NCBI GenBank assembly: GCA_944321975.1
Contig: CALUNJ010000013.1
Coordinates: 1-41,216 of the forward strand
Reading direction: 5' to 3'
DNA length: 41,216 nucleotides
DNA from: an uncultured Paraprevotella sp.
Lineage (GTDB): Bacteria > Bacteroidota > Bacteroidia > Bacteroidales > Bacteroidaceae
Shown: piece by piece, positions 1-9,616 of the stretch
How the letters are laid out: each line of letters begins with the position of its first letter
Numbering within the stretch: position 1 is the first letter of the stretch
Notes under the pieces: model-generated
Databases searched by the model: none
Seen by the model: only the letters and a program-made list of their open reading frames with translations
What the model was told of the DNA's origin: nothing
Program-made: the position numbers and the translations under genes

Positions 1-337
1 ATCCGTTCTCATCCATGATGCGGAAAAGTCCTTCACGGATATAGTCGGGACCGTTATCGTATTTGAACACATAGAACAACTCTTTGCCTTGATGGTCTAT
101 ACAAACAATCCGTGCGTCCTGTTTGTTCTCATACACAAAACCGATGTTCCGTATGGTGTCTGTCTGGCAAAATCTGTATCTGCCGTATGGCACGACGGTA
201 TCGCCCCGTTCATTCAAATAGCATACAGGAACGCCGACCTCAAGATGCTTATCCATAGTAATTGCAACCAACATTCTTTGTGCTGGGAGTGAATTGAAAT
301 TCATGAGTAAAAGCAATATGTACAGAAACTTTCTCAT
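1..337 (-). CDS. WG-repeat-type secreted protein, N-terminal part (cut by window edge)
   Basis: The gene reads leftward off the window, so only its first ~112 codons are visible. Translation from the ATG at 335-337 gives a signal peptide (MRKFLYILLLL followed by a polar stretch ending in PAQ), then a domain ending in YIREGLFRIMDENG. That ending matches the phrase which opens WG (KWG) beta-propeller-like repeats, typically an EGLFRI..DGKIGF pattern. I infer an exported or surface WG-repeat protein; the repeats themselves lie beyond position 1. A Bacteroidota -7 box faces it at 360-367, about 20 nt upstream of the start, which supports this start. The molecular function of such proteins is mostly unknown. 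Confidence 0.6.
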   Translation of the reverse strand, partial: MRKFLYILLLLMNFNSLPAQRMLVAITMDKHLEVGVPVCYLNERGDTVVPYGRYRFCQTDTIRNIGFVYENKQDARIVCIDHQGKELFYVFKYDNGPDYIREGLFRIMDENG

Positions 338-359
338 AACCTGTCATTTTAATGCCACT

Positions 360-367
360 CAAAGATA
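360..367 (-). promoter_or_regulatory. -7 promoter box for the WG-repeat gene
   Basis: TATCTTTG on the minus strand fits the Bacteroidota -7 consensus TAnnTTTG and lies about 22 nt before the start codon at 337. Confidence 0.55.
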
Positions 368-524
368 TGGAAAAGGAAGCACCTGGCCAATCATCAGTCT
401 ATTCCTTCCCCGTTAGGTTTAAGAAAATTAACCCTTATTGTCTAAAACAGAGACCGTCTGCGGAAATTTCCCAATTCGCTTTATGCAGTTTTATCGGTTC
501 TTTTAAGAAAAAGCATTCGTTTTC

Positions 525-556
525 TTTGTCTTTTTGAGTAATTGGGACTACCTTTA
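525..556 (+). promoter_or_regulatory. possible promoter of the TonB C-terminal protein
   Basis: TTTG at 525-528 is followed after 20 nt by TACCTTTA at 549-556, one mismatch from TAnnTTTG. The start codon follows at 584. This is a weaker match than the other promoters in the window. Confidence 0.35.
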
Positions 557-583
557 CAGGGTAAACCTTTAAAAAAGAATCCA

Positions 584-1099
584 ATGGCACATTACAAGAT
601 TTCTGCCCCATGGGCGGCATTGGCTTTCACGATCCTGCTGCCGGCAGGAACGTTGGCTGCCGGAGCGCCAATGCCTGCGGCCCGCACGGACAGCCTGGAA
701 GCGGTCGAGATACAGTTCCGGCATTGGCTTTCAGACGACGACAAGGCGGCAGACGATGAAGTCTATGACATTGACGAGCTGGACGTGAAGCCGCAATTTC
801 CGGGTGGAAACGCGGAACTCCTCCATTTCCTGAATGCGCAAATCCATTATCCACCCATTTGCCTGGAAAGCGGAGTGCAAGGGAAAGTGTATGCCCAATT
901 CATCGTGAAGAAAGACGGCACCATCGGAAACATTGGGATTCTCCGCAGTCCGAATCCTTATCTGTCAAGGGAAGCCGTGCGCGTGCTGAACCTGATGCCC
1001 AAGTGGATTCCGGGAAAGAAGAATGGGAAGGCCGTGGCCACACGGTTCTACGTGCCGGTGAATTTCCGCATTCAGGAGGCTGCGGGAAAAAGCAAATGA
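584..1099 (+). CDS. TonB C-terminal domain protein, secreted
   Basis: The protein has 171 aa from ATG 584. I prefer this start to one 42 nt upstream because it places a clean signal peptide at the N-terminus (MAHYKISAPWAALAFTILL, then a small-residue cleavage region). The second half is a TonB C-terminal domain: PQFPGGNAELLHFL, then YP, GVQGKVYAQFIVKKDGTI, and the closing PKWIPGKKNGKAV plus YVPVNF. That order is characteristic of Bacteroidota TonB-type domains. There is no N-terminal transmembrane anchor with a long proline-rich spacer, so it is not a classical energy transducer. A periplasmic TonB-fold protein is more likely; its partner is unknown. It is convergent with the next gene, with a 67-nt gap. 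Confidence 0.7.
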   Translation: MAHYKISAPWAALAFTILLPAGTLAAGAPMPAARTDSLEAVEIQFRHWLSDDDKAADDEVYDIDELDVKPQFPGGNAELLHFLNAQIHYPPICLESGVQGKVYAQFIVKKDGTIGNIGILRSPNPYLSREAVRVLNLMPKWIPGKKNGKAVATRFYVPVNFRIQEAAGKSK

Positions 1100-1166
1100 G
1101 CGGAATACAGGTGCTTCTTTTCCGGCGGTTTGCAGGGGCTGGTGAAAGGGAAGCACGCCCCACATG

Positions 1167-2441
1167 CTATACCGTGGTGGCGCGGGCGATGGCTTGTGCC
1201 ACGGCGTGGGCCGTGGTCCAGGCCGCCTGGAAGTTGAAGCCGCCCGTCACCCCGTCGATGTCGAGCACTTCTCCGGCAAAGTACAGGCCGGGGCAGGTTT
1301 TGCTTTCCAACGAGTGGCGATGCACCGATTCGAGGCTCACCCCGCCGCAGGTGACAAATTCCTCGCGGAACGTGCCCCGTCCGTCCACGTCGTAACGGTC
1401 ATGGCATAGTGTGTCCGCCAGCCGGCGCATGCCTTTCTTCCCGGTTTCTCCCCATCTTCTCGCATGCGGGATACCGGCTTTGGCCATGAGGTATGCCCAA
1501 AGCCGCGCGGGGAGGCCGAACGGGCGTGTGCCGCCCATCTGCTTTTGAGGCTGTTTGCCGGCCATGTCCTGCAACAGGCCGGCCACTGCCTCGGTGTCCG
1601 TTTCATTGACCCAATTGACCAGCAACGGGAATTTATAGCAGCATTCGTGAACATGGCGGGCTGCATGGGACGAAAGTTTCAGAATGGCCGGCCCGCTCAA
1701 TCCCCAATGGGTGACAAGCAAGGCGCCAGACTGCCTGAACTTCGTGCCCGGAATGCCGGCTGTGACCGGCTCCACCACGGTGCCCATCAGCGCACGCAAC
1801 GAAGGGTCAGGGACATTGAAAGTGAAAAGCGAGGGGACGGGCCTTTCAATGCGGTGCCCCAACAGCTCCAGATAGCGAAGGTTTTCCCCGCGTGGCGAAC
1901 CGCCGGTGGTGACGGCCACGCAGTCAAAGCGCTGCGAGGCATTTTGCGGGTCGTGGAACACGACTTCATATTTTCCTTCCTGCCGCCCGATGCGCTCCAC
2001 GGCGTGGGACGTCTTCAGGTGTACGCCCAGCTCCATTGCGCGCCGTTGCAGGCAACCGGCCACGGCATGGGCGTCTTGTGCGGCGGGAAACACGCATTGG
2101 TCACTTTGCGTGACGAGCGGCACGCCATGGGCCTCAAACCAGCTATAGGCATCTTGCGGGCCAAACGCCTTGAACAGTCCTTTTAACAGCCTGTGTCCGC
2201 GCGGATAAACCTGTCCCAGGTCGGTCACGTCTTCGAAAGTGTTGGTCAGATTGCACCGTCCGCCGCCCGAAATGAGCACCTTCTTCAACACCTTCGTTTG
2301 CCGTTCGAAGATGGTCACCCCTATCCGTGGATTGAGTTCTTTCAGGTTGACGGCCAAAAAGAAACCGGCCGCCCCTCCGCCGATGATTGCTACGTCCATA
2401 TTCTTTCCTGCGTTTTTGCTCTTGTGGTTTTGCACATTCAT
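1167..2441 (-). CDS. HI0933/YhiN-family FAD-dependent oxidoreductase (BaiN/RdsA family)
   Basis: A flavoprotein with an N-terminal Rossmann FAD motif (MDVAIIGGGAAGFFLAVNL), the family signature SGGGRCNLTN about 40 residues later, and the closing FAD-contacting block GEVLDIDGVTGGFNFQAAW. From the ATG at 2399 it is 410 aa, the usual family length. From the ATG at 2441 it is 424 aa. I give the 2441 start because it overlaps the vsr stop as ATGA, suggesting translational coupling; 2399 is the alternative. The open frame extends further upstream, but that part lies inside vsr and is not real. The family includes enzymes called BaiN, and E. coli YhiN has been assigned as a 23S rRNA dihydrouridine synthase. 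The substrate here cannot be read from the sequence. Confidence 0.85.
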   Translation of the reverse strand: MNVQNHKSKNAGKNMDVAIIGGGAAGFFLAVNLKELNPRIGVTIFERQTKVLKKVLISGGGRCNLTNTFEDVTDLGQVYPRGHRLLKGLFKAFGPQDAYSWFEAHGVPLVTQSDQCVFPAAQDAHAVAGCLQRRAMELGVHLKTSHAVERIGRQEGKYEVVFHDPQNASQRFDCVAVTTGGSPRGENLRYLELLGHRIERPVPSLFTFNVPDPSLRALMGTVVEPVTAGIPGTKFRQSGALLVTHWGLSGPAILKLSSHAARHVHECCYKFPLLVNWVNETDTEAVAGLLQDMAGKQPQKQMGGTRPFGLPARLWAYLMAKAGIPHARRWGETGKKGMRRLADTLCHDRYDVDGRGTFREEFVTCGGVSLESVHRHSLESKTCPGLYFAGEVLDIDGVTGGFNFQAAWTTAHAVAQAIARATTV

Positions 2442-2992
2442 TTTTGATCGCCCACGTCCGGATGCTTTCCTTTGCCTTTCTCCGGTGCGTGGTATTCCGC
2501 TTTTGCTTCGGCCGCCATGTCCGAGGCGGATTCTGCCTCTGTCTGATAGGTGGAAACCGTGCGCCCGGGCCTGAAACGTTCCAAATAGGTGTGGTTGATG
2601 AAATATTCCATCTCTAGTAAGGTTTGTTGGCGTACGGCAGGCTTTAACTGGCATTCCCAGATGGTCATCACGCGCCAACCCATGCGTTTCAGTTCCTCTT
2701 TGTTGCGGGCGTCCCGCTGTTTGTTCCGTTCGATTTTAGTCCGCCAGAATTCCACGTTGGAGTGGGGCAGGTGGCCGTCCGTGTGCCCGTGCCAGAAACA
2801 GCCATGGATGAAAATCACGATGCCATACTTGCGCATCACGATGTCCGGTGTGCCGGGCAGCCCCTTCACGTTCTTGCGGTAGCGGTAGCCCCGCGAGAAG
2901 AGGTAGCGGCGCACGATCCATTCCGGCCGTGTGTCCTTGCTCTTGATTTTCGCCATGACGGCGGAACGTTTCTTGGAGTCCCAAATGTCCAT
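2438..2992 (-). CDS. vsr: very short patch repair endonuclease (Vsr)
   Basis: A 184-aa Vsr-family nuclease that nicks 5' to the T in T:G mismatches arising from deaminated 5-methylcytosine. The N-terminus MDIWDSKKRSAVMAKIKSKD is the family opening. Asp50 in GLPGTPDIV is the expected catalytic Asp, and His68 lies in FIHGCFWHGH. By comparison with E. coli Vsr, zinc ligands C65, H70 and C114 (WEC) are present. The fourth (C73 in E. coli) is absent; the loop is two residues shorter, with H74 as a possible substitute. About 40 polar residues extend the C-terminus beyond the ~156-aa E. coli protein. The start at 2992 is fixed by a -7 box at 3013-3020; the open frame beyond it is upstream of the promoter. 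No cytosine methyltransferase gene is in the window. Confidence 0.85.
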   Translation of the reverse strand: MDIWDSKKRSAVMAKIKSKDTRPEWIVRRYLFSRGYRYRKNVKGLPGTPDIVMRKYGIVIFIHGCFWHGHTDGHLPHSNVEFWRTKIERNKQRDARNKEELKRMGWRVMTIWECQLKPAVRQQTLLEMEYFINHTYLERFRPGRTVSTYQTEAESASDMAAEAKAEYHAPEKGKGKHPDVGDQK

Positions 2993-3012
2993 CCAGCTCT
3001 GCTTGTCTGGTG

Positions 3013-3020
3013 CAAAGTTA
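3013..3020 (-). promoter_or_regulatory. -7 promoter box of vsr
   Basis: TAACTTTG on the minus strand matches TAnnTTTG. It lies 20 nt before the ATG at 2992 and excludes starts further upstream in the same frame. Confidence 0.6.
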
Positions 3021-3206
3021 GTGCATTTCCGGCAGACGGGAAGCACACCGGACGGAGTTTTCCCGATTTCGCATGCCAAAACAGTTGGAATCGTAATGTT
3101 TTTTTTATGTGTTTCCAATACGGAGTGCGTCAGCCCGCCCGTGCGGGTGGAACAGTGTTTGAAGTGCGGTTTCCCATCTCTGGGGAGAATCGAAAACCTT
3201 ATTGAG

Positions 3207-3299
3207 AATCAATGTGATACAATCACGTTTGATGGCGTTGGATTTCTCTCAAGAGAAAAAATTCTTTCTCGCTTGAGAGAAATTCCTGTTTCTCAAGCG
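3207..3299. repeat. 22-bp-period box array, element A
   Basis: Three 8-bp boxes lie in the divergent gap between vsr and ligA: CTCAAGAG at 3248-3255, CGCTTGAG (reverse orientation) at 3270-3277 and CTCAAGCG at 3292-3299. Their centres are exactly 22 bp apart, with T/A-rich spacers between. AATCAAT (ATTGATT reversed) at 3207-3213 precedes the first box by 34 nt. The same design recurs at 17233, 23952, 30884 and 41157. Confidence 0.75.
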
Positions 3300-3462
3300 A
3301 AAAAATCCGGTTAATCTTGGGGGAGACGGATCCGGCTTCCTGGAAGCGGGGAGGGGGAGCACCCGGAAAGCATCGGAGACGCTCTTGGAAGGGAACGAAT
3401 GTAATGGAAAAGTCATCTTTGAAAGGACACCGGAAGAAACCCTTCAACGGGGGGCGCACAGG

Positions 3463-3496
3463 GGCAAGGCCGGGAAGGAAACCGCCCGGCCTTGCC
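3463..3496. other. GC-rich 12-bp hairpin in the vsr-ligA gap
   Basis: GGCAAGGCCGGG (3463-3474) and its exact reverse complement (3485-3496) flank a 10-nt loop. No T-tract follows on either strand, so it does not look like an intrinsic terminator. It lies about 60 nt upstream of the ligA -33 box. The remainder of the gap (3021-3557) holds element A and no convincing gene. Confidence 0.5.
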
Positions 3497-3557
3497 GCCC
3501 GTAATCCGCCCTTCTCTGGCAATCCGCGAAACTTTTCCAGCCTTTTCTTCCGCCTTC

Positions 3558-3589
3558 TTTGTGCAATTAGCGCGAATTGCTTACTTTTG
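3558..3589 (+). promoter_or_regulatory. promoter of ligA
   Basis: TTTG at 3558-3561, a 20-nt spacer, then TACTTTTG at 3582-3589 give a full match to the Bacteroidota -33/-7 pattern. The ligA start follows after 58 nt. Confidence 0.7.
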
Positions 3590-3632
3590 TAGAAGAAAGG
3601 CCCGGAAAAAACCGCCATGCGGCGGGCAGTGA

Positions 3633-5657
<2,025 letters not shown>

Positions 5658-5664
5658 AAAACTG

Positions 5665-5695
5665 TTGGCGTATTGGGAATTAATTTGTATTTTTG
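5665..5695 (+). promoter_or_regulatory. promoter of dapA
   Basis: TTGG at 5665-5668, a 19-nt spacer and TATTTTTG at 5688-5695 match the Bacteroidota promoter pattern, 28 nt before the dapA ATG. Confidence 0.65.
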
Positions 5696-5723
5696 TCGCA
5701 AATTCTATTGAAGTCTTTAACTT

Positions 5724-6617
5724 ATGGCACAAAATAAATTCAAAGGATTAGGTATAGCTTTGATTACCCCTTTTAAATCAGACGGAAGCATAGACTATGA
5801 CGCGCTGACCCGTTTGGTGGAGTATCAGATCAGTAACGGAATAGACTTTCTGTGCATCATGGGCACGACGGCGGAGACTCCTTGCCTCTCATCCGAGGAA
5901 AAAAGAACCTTGAAAAAGATCCTGGTGGAGCGGGTGGCCGGACGTGTCCCTTTGTTGATGGGCTGTGGAGGCAACCACACGGCAGCCGTCGTAGAAGAGT
6001 TGCAAGGAAACGACTGGAGCGGAATTGACGGCGTGCTTTCGGTGTGCCCTTACTACAACAAACCCTCCCAGGAAGGCCTTTACCAACACTTCAAGACGAT
6101 TGCGGCCGCCTCTCCGGTGCCGGTCGTGCTCTACAATGTGCCCGGACGCACGGGGGTGAACATGAGTGCGGAGACCACCCTGCGGCTGGCCCATGACTTT
6201 GAGAACATCGTGGCCATCAAGGAAGCCAGCGGGAACATCACGCAGATGGATGACATCATCAAGAACAAACCGGCGCATTTCGACGTGATTTCGGGCGACG
6301 ACGGCATCACGTTTCCACTGATCACGCTGGGAGCCGTGGGCGTGATTTCCGTGATCGGCAATGCGCTTCCGGCAGAATTCAGCCGCATGGTGCGTATGGC
6401 CTTGAACGGTGATTATGAACATGCCCGGGTGATACACCACAAATTCGCGGAATTGTTCAAGTTGCTGTTTGTCGATGGTAATCCGGCAGGCGTAAAAGCC
6501 ATGCTGCATGCCATGGGGATGATTGAAAACCAGTTGCGTCTGCCATTAGTGCCGACACGCCTGACCACCATGGAGAAAATATCGTCCATCCTGAAGGAAC
6601 TGGACATTCGTTATTGA
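5724..6617 (+). CDS. dapA: 4-hydroxy-tetrahydrodipicolinate synthase
   Basis: A 297-aa TIM-barrel aldolase of the DapA family. It condenses pyruvate with aspartate semialdehyde at the first committed step of lysine and diaminopimelate synthesis. The GTTAET motif (48-52) binds the pyruvate carboxylate. The catalytic Tyr137 lies in YNVPGRTG and the Schiff-base Lys166 in VAIKEASG. Length and motif spacing are normal. It is a single-gene unit with its own promoter, ending at a strong bidirectional terminator at 6637-6684. Confidence 0.95.
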   Translation: MAQNKFKGLGIALITPFKSDGSIDYDALTRLVEYQISNGIDFLCIMGTTAETPCLSSEEKRTLKKILVERVAGRVPLLMGCGGNHTAAVVEELQGNDWSGIDGVLSVCPYYNKPSQEGLYQHFKTIAAASPVPVVLYNVPGRTGVNMSAETTLRLAHDFENIVAIKEASGNITQMDDIIKNKPAHFDVISGDDGITFPLITLGAVGVISVIGNALPAEFSRMVRMALNGDYEHARVIHHKFAELFKLLFVDGNPAGVKAMLHAMGMIENQLRLPLVPTRLTTMEKISSILKELDIRY

Positions 6618-6636
6618 GAAGTTGCGGAGAAAAGAT

Positions 6637-6684
6637 GCTACACGAAAAAGAGCCGGCCACAGTGCCGGCTCTTTTTCGTGTAGC
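6637..6684. terminator. bidirectional terminator between dapA and the porin gene
   Basis: A perfect 21-bp stem (6637-6657 with 6664-6684) has a 6-nt loop. The GC-rich top (AGCCGGC) is followed on either strand by CTTTTT, so it can terminate the convergent dapA and porin transcripts. Confidence 0.85.
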
Positions 6685-6714
6685 TCGTTGCCTTGTTCCC
6701 GGGGATGTATCGGC

Positions 6715-8970
6715 TCAATTAAAGAAATTCCATGAAAGGCCGAAGTGGATGTTGAGCGGGTTAATAGGGTAGTGGGGCACCAAAAACGATCTCATGTTTC
6801 CTGTTCCGGCATTCACATGATTGACATTCACATAAAGGCGGCAATGTTTCAAATGCAAGTTGACATAAGCATTGCAAATGGGATAGTTCCCTAACTTGAC
6901 GCGGGTTTCGGGCGACTGCACGGTGAATTGCTGGATGATGGGGGCATAATCGGGTGCATAATATTCAGTGAAGAACCTTACGTCGCCTCCCAGTTGCACA
7001 CGCAATACCTTGGCGATGCGGAAGACAATGTAGAGGTTGCTGTAGGCTGAAAGGTCGGGCAAAGGCAGAATGTCTGCATGGCTGGTTTTCTGGTAAGCCA
7101 GTTCATTTTCCCAATGCAGGATGCCCCATTTGAAGTCTTGGTTGAGCTTTGCGCTGAAGACTTGCACACTGTTGCCATATTGCTTCACGGAAACGCGGTT
7201 GCTATAACCGGCCAAATCCCCCCCCTCGTTGGCATAAGGTATTTTGTCTGTGGCAAAATAGGCATAGTTCTTGATGTTTTCCACTCCCACCGTCAGCCGT
7301 GTGCGGGTGCGTTCCAGCGAAAGCGTGCCTTCAATGCGGGTGCGGAATTCCTTGTCCAAGTCATTGTCCCACCATGCGAACTGTGAATGGTAGTGCCGCA
7401 TGTAGAAACTGGGGTTAAGGTTCTTGACGAATGCACGGACAGCCAACTGCACGGTGTCTTTAAAAAGCGGGAAATTGAGGTCGGCCTTCCCGTCTACATC
7501 AAATTGCCCCAAATCCTCTCCGAGCAACACGACCTCGCCCGTGACGTCATAATGCAAGGTCTTGCCCTCGCGTTTGCTCAATTGACCTCCCACGGAGATG
7601 TTGTTTTCAGAATATCCGCGGCTGATCACATTTCCGCCGACCAAGTCGGGCAGGCTGAAATGGCGGTATTCATGGGAGGCGAATGCGGTCAGTCCGGCCT
7701 TGGCCCATTTGTTGAATCCTTCAAGCAGGGAAATGCCTAAGGTGTTTTTTACGGAATACCCCCGCGTACGGTCGCTCATATGATTGGGATCTCCATAATA
7801 GAGATCGGCATAATAGTTCTCTGGAGTGTCATAGGAATACACCGTGTGTTTCGCGTTCCGGATGCGCAAAGTGTGGATGAAACTGGTGACCGGCACAAAT
7901 TCTTGCGGCACGTCTTGCCGGGCCATGAAGTCCTCGCGCAGGGAATCCATGACCACGCGTTGACGCAGGGTGTCTGCTTTGGCATATTCCTGGCGCAGGC
8001 TGTCGCGCAGCCCGGCCAACAGCACAGAATCGGCGGGCATGACCGGTTTTAACGAATCGGGCAGTTCGACGGCCTTGTAGAAGCCCGCATTGTAGTGATG
8101 GGTCAGATAATAGGTTTGATCTTCGTTACGGTTCCAGTTTTGGGTCAGCACAGTGGGGATGTCGCGTGAGCCAAAGGAACGGGTGAAATCTTCCGGATGC
8201 GTAATGTAGTTGTCGTCTTCAATGCCTCCGTTTTCTCCCATCCGCATATGATTCACGCTGATCCAGGCATGCATGTCGTAACGGTCGCCCCGGTAATAGC
8301 CAAAGAGGGTGCCGTTGAAGAGGGACGTGGCCTGACTGTTATAATATCCCCGGCCATATAAATAATCCACCTTGAATCCTATGCCGGCTATTTTATTGAT
8401 GTTGCTGGCAAAAGTGGCCCGCAACCGGTCTTCGCCATCTTGCTTGCTCCCGCAGGAATGATAGGAAAGATTGGTGAGCGGGCTGAGGGTGTTGACAAAG
8501 AGGAATTCGTTGACCGGAGTGTAGAAATAGTCAAAAGGATCCGCGAAAATGAAATTGCTGTACGGCCTGCGGTCCATGAAGAGGCGCGAAAGGCGCGGCG
8601 ATCCCAGGTTGCCTAAGAAATTGTACTGCCCTGTCGGTCCGGCCGTGAGGTTGAAGTTTTGGAAATTGTCGGGCAAGGTGTCCATGGGAGCCGGAGTGAC
8701 GTTGCCGAAACGCTCGTCGATTTTCCAGGCAAATGACCCTATGGGGATTATCTTTTCTTCTTGAGTCGTGTCGCGCCCCCAAATGAAGGAATCGTTTCCG
8801 CTGCCGTCAAAAATCGGATTCCCAAATTCATCAAGCTGAACCGGATTCCCGTTGGCATCCACGGGATTTCCAAAAGCATCCGTACCATAAGGGGCATTGA
8901 CAGGAGTCTGCGCCAAAGCCGGAAGAGCCAGACACAGCAAGAGGCCAATTGTGAGTTTTAATTTTATCAT
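6715..8970 (-). CDS. putative outer-membrane porin (Porin_10-like)
   Basis: A 751-aa protein with a clear signal peptide (MIKLKLTIGLLLCLALPALAQ). The acidic, Gly/Asn/Pro-rich N-terminal stretch contains an imperfect repeat of the form FGNPVD-x-NGNP / FGNPIFDGSGN. The long C-terminal part alternates aromatic and polar residues and ends in FGLSWNFFN; a terminal aromatic strand is typical of outer-membrane beta-barrels. The features seen early in the mature protein (WKIDERFG, the LGSPRLSRLF region) fit the Bacteroidota putative porin family PF14121. Substrate unknown. It is monocistronic and convergent with dapA. A -7 box ends only about 5 nt before the ATG, so the transcript may be almost leaderless. 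Confidence 0.75.
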   Translation of the reverse strand: MIKLKLTIGLLLCLALPALAQTPVNAPYGTDAFGNPVDANGNPVQLDEFGNPIFDGSGNDSFIWGRDTTQEEKIIPIGSFAWKIDERFGNVTPAPMDTLPDNFQNFNLTAGPTGQYNFLGNLGSPRLSRLFMDRRPYSNFIFADPFDYFYTPVNEFLFVNTLSPLTNLSYHSCGSKQDGEDRLRATFASNINKIAGIGFKVDYLYGRGYYNSQATSLFNGTLFGYYRGDRYDMHAWISVNHMRMGENGGIEDDNYITHPEDFTRSFGSRDIPTVLTQNWNRNEDQTYYLTHHYNAGFYKAVELPDSLKPVMPADSVLLAGLRDSLRQEYAKADTLRQRVVMDSLREDFMARQDVPQEFVPVTSFIHTLRIRNAKHTVYSYDTPENYYADLYYGDPNHMSDRTRGYSVKNTLGISLLEGFNKWAKAGLTAFASHEYRHFSLPDLVGGNVISRGYSENNISVGGQLSKREGKTLHYDVTGEVVLLGEDLGQFDVDGKADLNFPLFKDTVQLAVRAFVKNLNPSFYMRHYHSQFAWWDNDLDKEFRTRIEGTLSLERTRTRLTVGVENIKNYAYFATDKIPYANEGGDLAGYSNRVSVKQYGNSVQVFSAKLNQDFKWGILHWENELAYQKTSHADILPLPDLSAYSNLYIVFRIAKVLRVQLGGDVRFFTEYYAPDYAPIIQQFTVQSPETRVKLGNYPICNAYVNLHLKHCRLYVNVNHVNAGTGNMRSFLVPHYPINPLNIHFGLSWNFFN

Positions 8971-8975
8971 GGGTG

Positions 8976-8983
8976 CAAAGATA
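8976..8983 (-). promoter_or_regulatory. -7 promoter box of the porin gene
   Basis: TATCTTTG on the minus strand is a perfect TAnnTTTG match. It ends 5 nt before the ATG at 8970, which implies a transcription start at or next to the start codon. Confidence 0.6.
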
Positions 8984-9060
8984 ACAAGAAAAAAGGGAAA
9001 GGAATGTATTTCGGATTTAGAAACACATTCCTTTTGTCCTTTTTCCTGGACGATGGCGGA

Positions 9061-9606
9061 TCAATCGGCTTTGAAAATGATTTCCATGCCTTTGCGAAGC
9101 GCGGCTTCGTTCATCGGGATGAGGTCATGATGGCGTTCGGGCAATGTCTTGCGCAAGGCATGAAGCACGTCTTCGACTTGCACCAGCGGACGCACCTTCA
9201 GCAGCCCGCCCAATACCACCATATTGAAGGCCTTGGCGGCCCTCATCTCTGCGGCAGCGTCCATGGCATCAATCTGGTAGACGGCGATGTCTTGGCGCGA
9301 TGGCGGGGTGTTGATGCCGTAACCGTCAAAAATCAACGTACCCCCGGGCTTGACACAGGATTCGAATTTTTCCAATGAAGGCTGGTTGAGAATGACAGCC
9401 GTGTCATATTGGCTCAGAATGGGCGATGAGATGCGGTCGTCGCTGATGATGACCGTAACATTAGCTGTTCCTCCGCGTTGTTCCGGGCCGTAGGAAGGCA
9501 TCCAGGTGACTTCCTTGCCTTCCACCATGGCGGCATATGCCAATATTTTCCCCATGGAAAGCACGCCTTGCCCTCCAAACCCGGCTATGATGATTTCTTC
9601 TTTCAT
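9061..9606 (-). CDS. korC: 2-oxoacid:ferredoxin oxidoreductase, gamma subunit
   Basis: A 181-aa gamma subunit. It opens with IIIAGFGGQGVLSMGKIL, the family signature, followed by MPSYGPEQRGGTANVTV. It completes the oxidoreductase that converts a 2-oxoacid plus CoA to acyl-CoA while reducing ferredoxin. It is the last gene of the operon, 10 nt after korB. The family label (2-oxoglutarate versus branched-chain or pyruvate) cannot be settled from this subunit; KorC is the usual name for this gene order in Bacteroidota. Confidence 0.88.
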   Translation of the reverse strand: MKEEIIIAGFGGQGVLSMGKILAYAAMVEGKEVTWMPSYGPEQRGGTANVTVIISDDRISSPILSQYDTAVILNQPSLEKFESCVKPGGTLIFDGYGINTPPSRQDIAVYQIDAMDAAAEMRAAKAFNMVVLGGLLKVRPLVQVEDVLHALRKTLPERHHDLIPMNEAALRKGMEIIFKAD

Positions 9607-9616
9607 ATTGGTGTGT

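Noticed and set aside
2442..2678. N-terminal extension of the HI0933 flavoprotein
   Set aside because: This in-frame stretch lies entirely inside vsr in another frame. The FAD motif begins at 2399 and the vsr stop overlaps an ATG at 2441.
3248..3299. CRISPR-like array
   Set aside because: The 22-bp period comprises an 8-bp box and a 14-bp spacer, boxes alternate orientation, there are only three or four units, and no cas genes are present. It does not fit CRISPR geometry.
3317..3592. 91-codon frame before ligA
   Set aside because: Arg/Pro/Gly-rich translation typical of GC-rich non-coding DNA. It contains the hairpin and ends in the ligA promoter.
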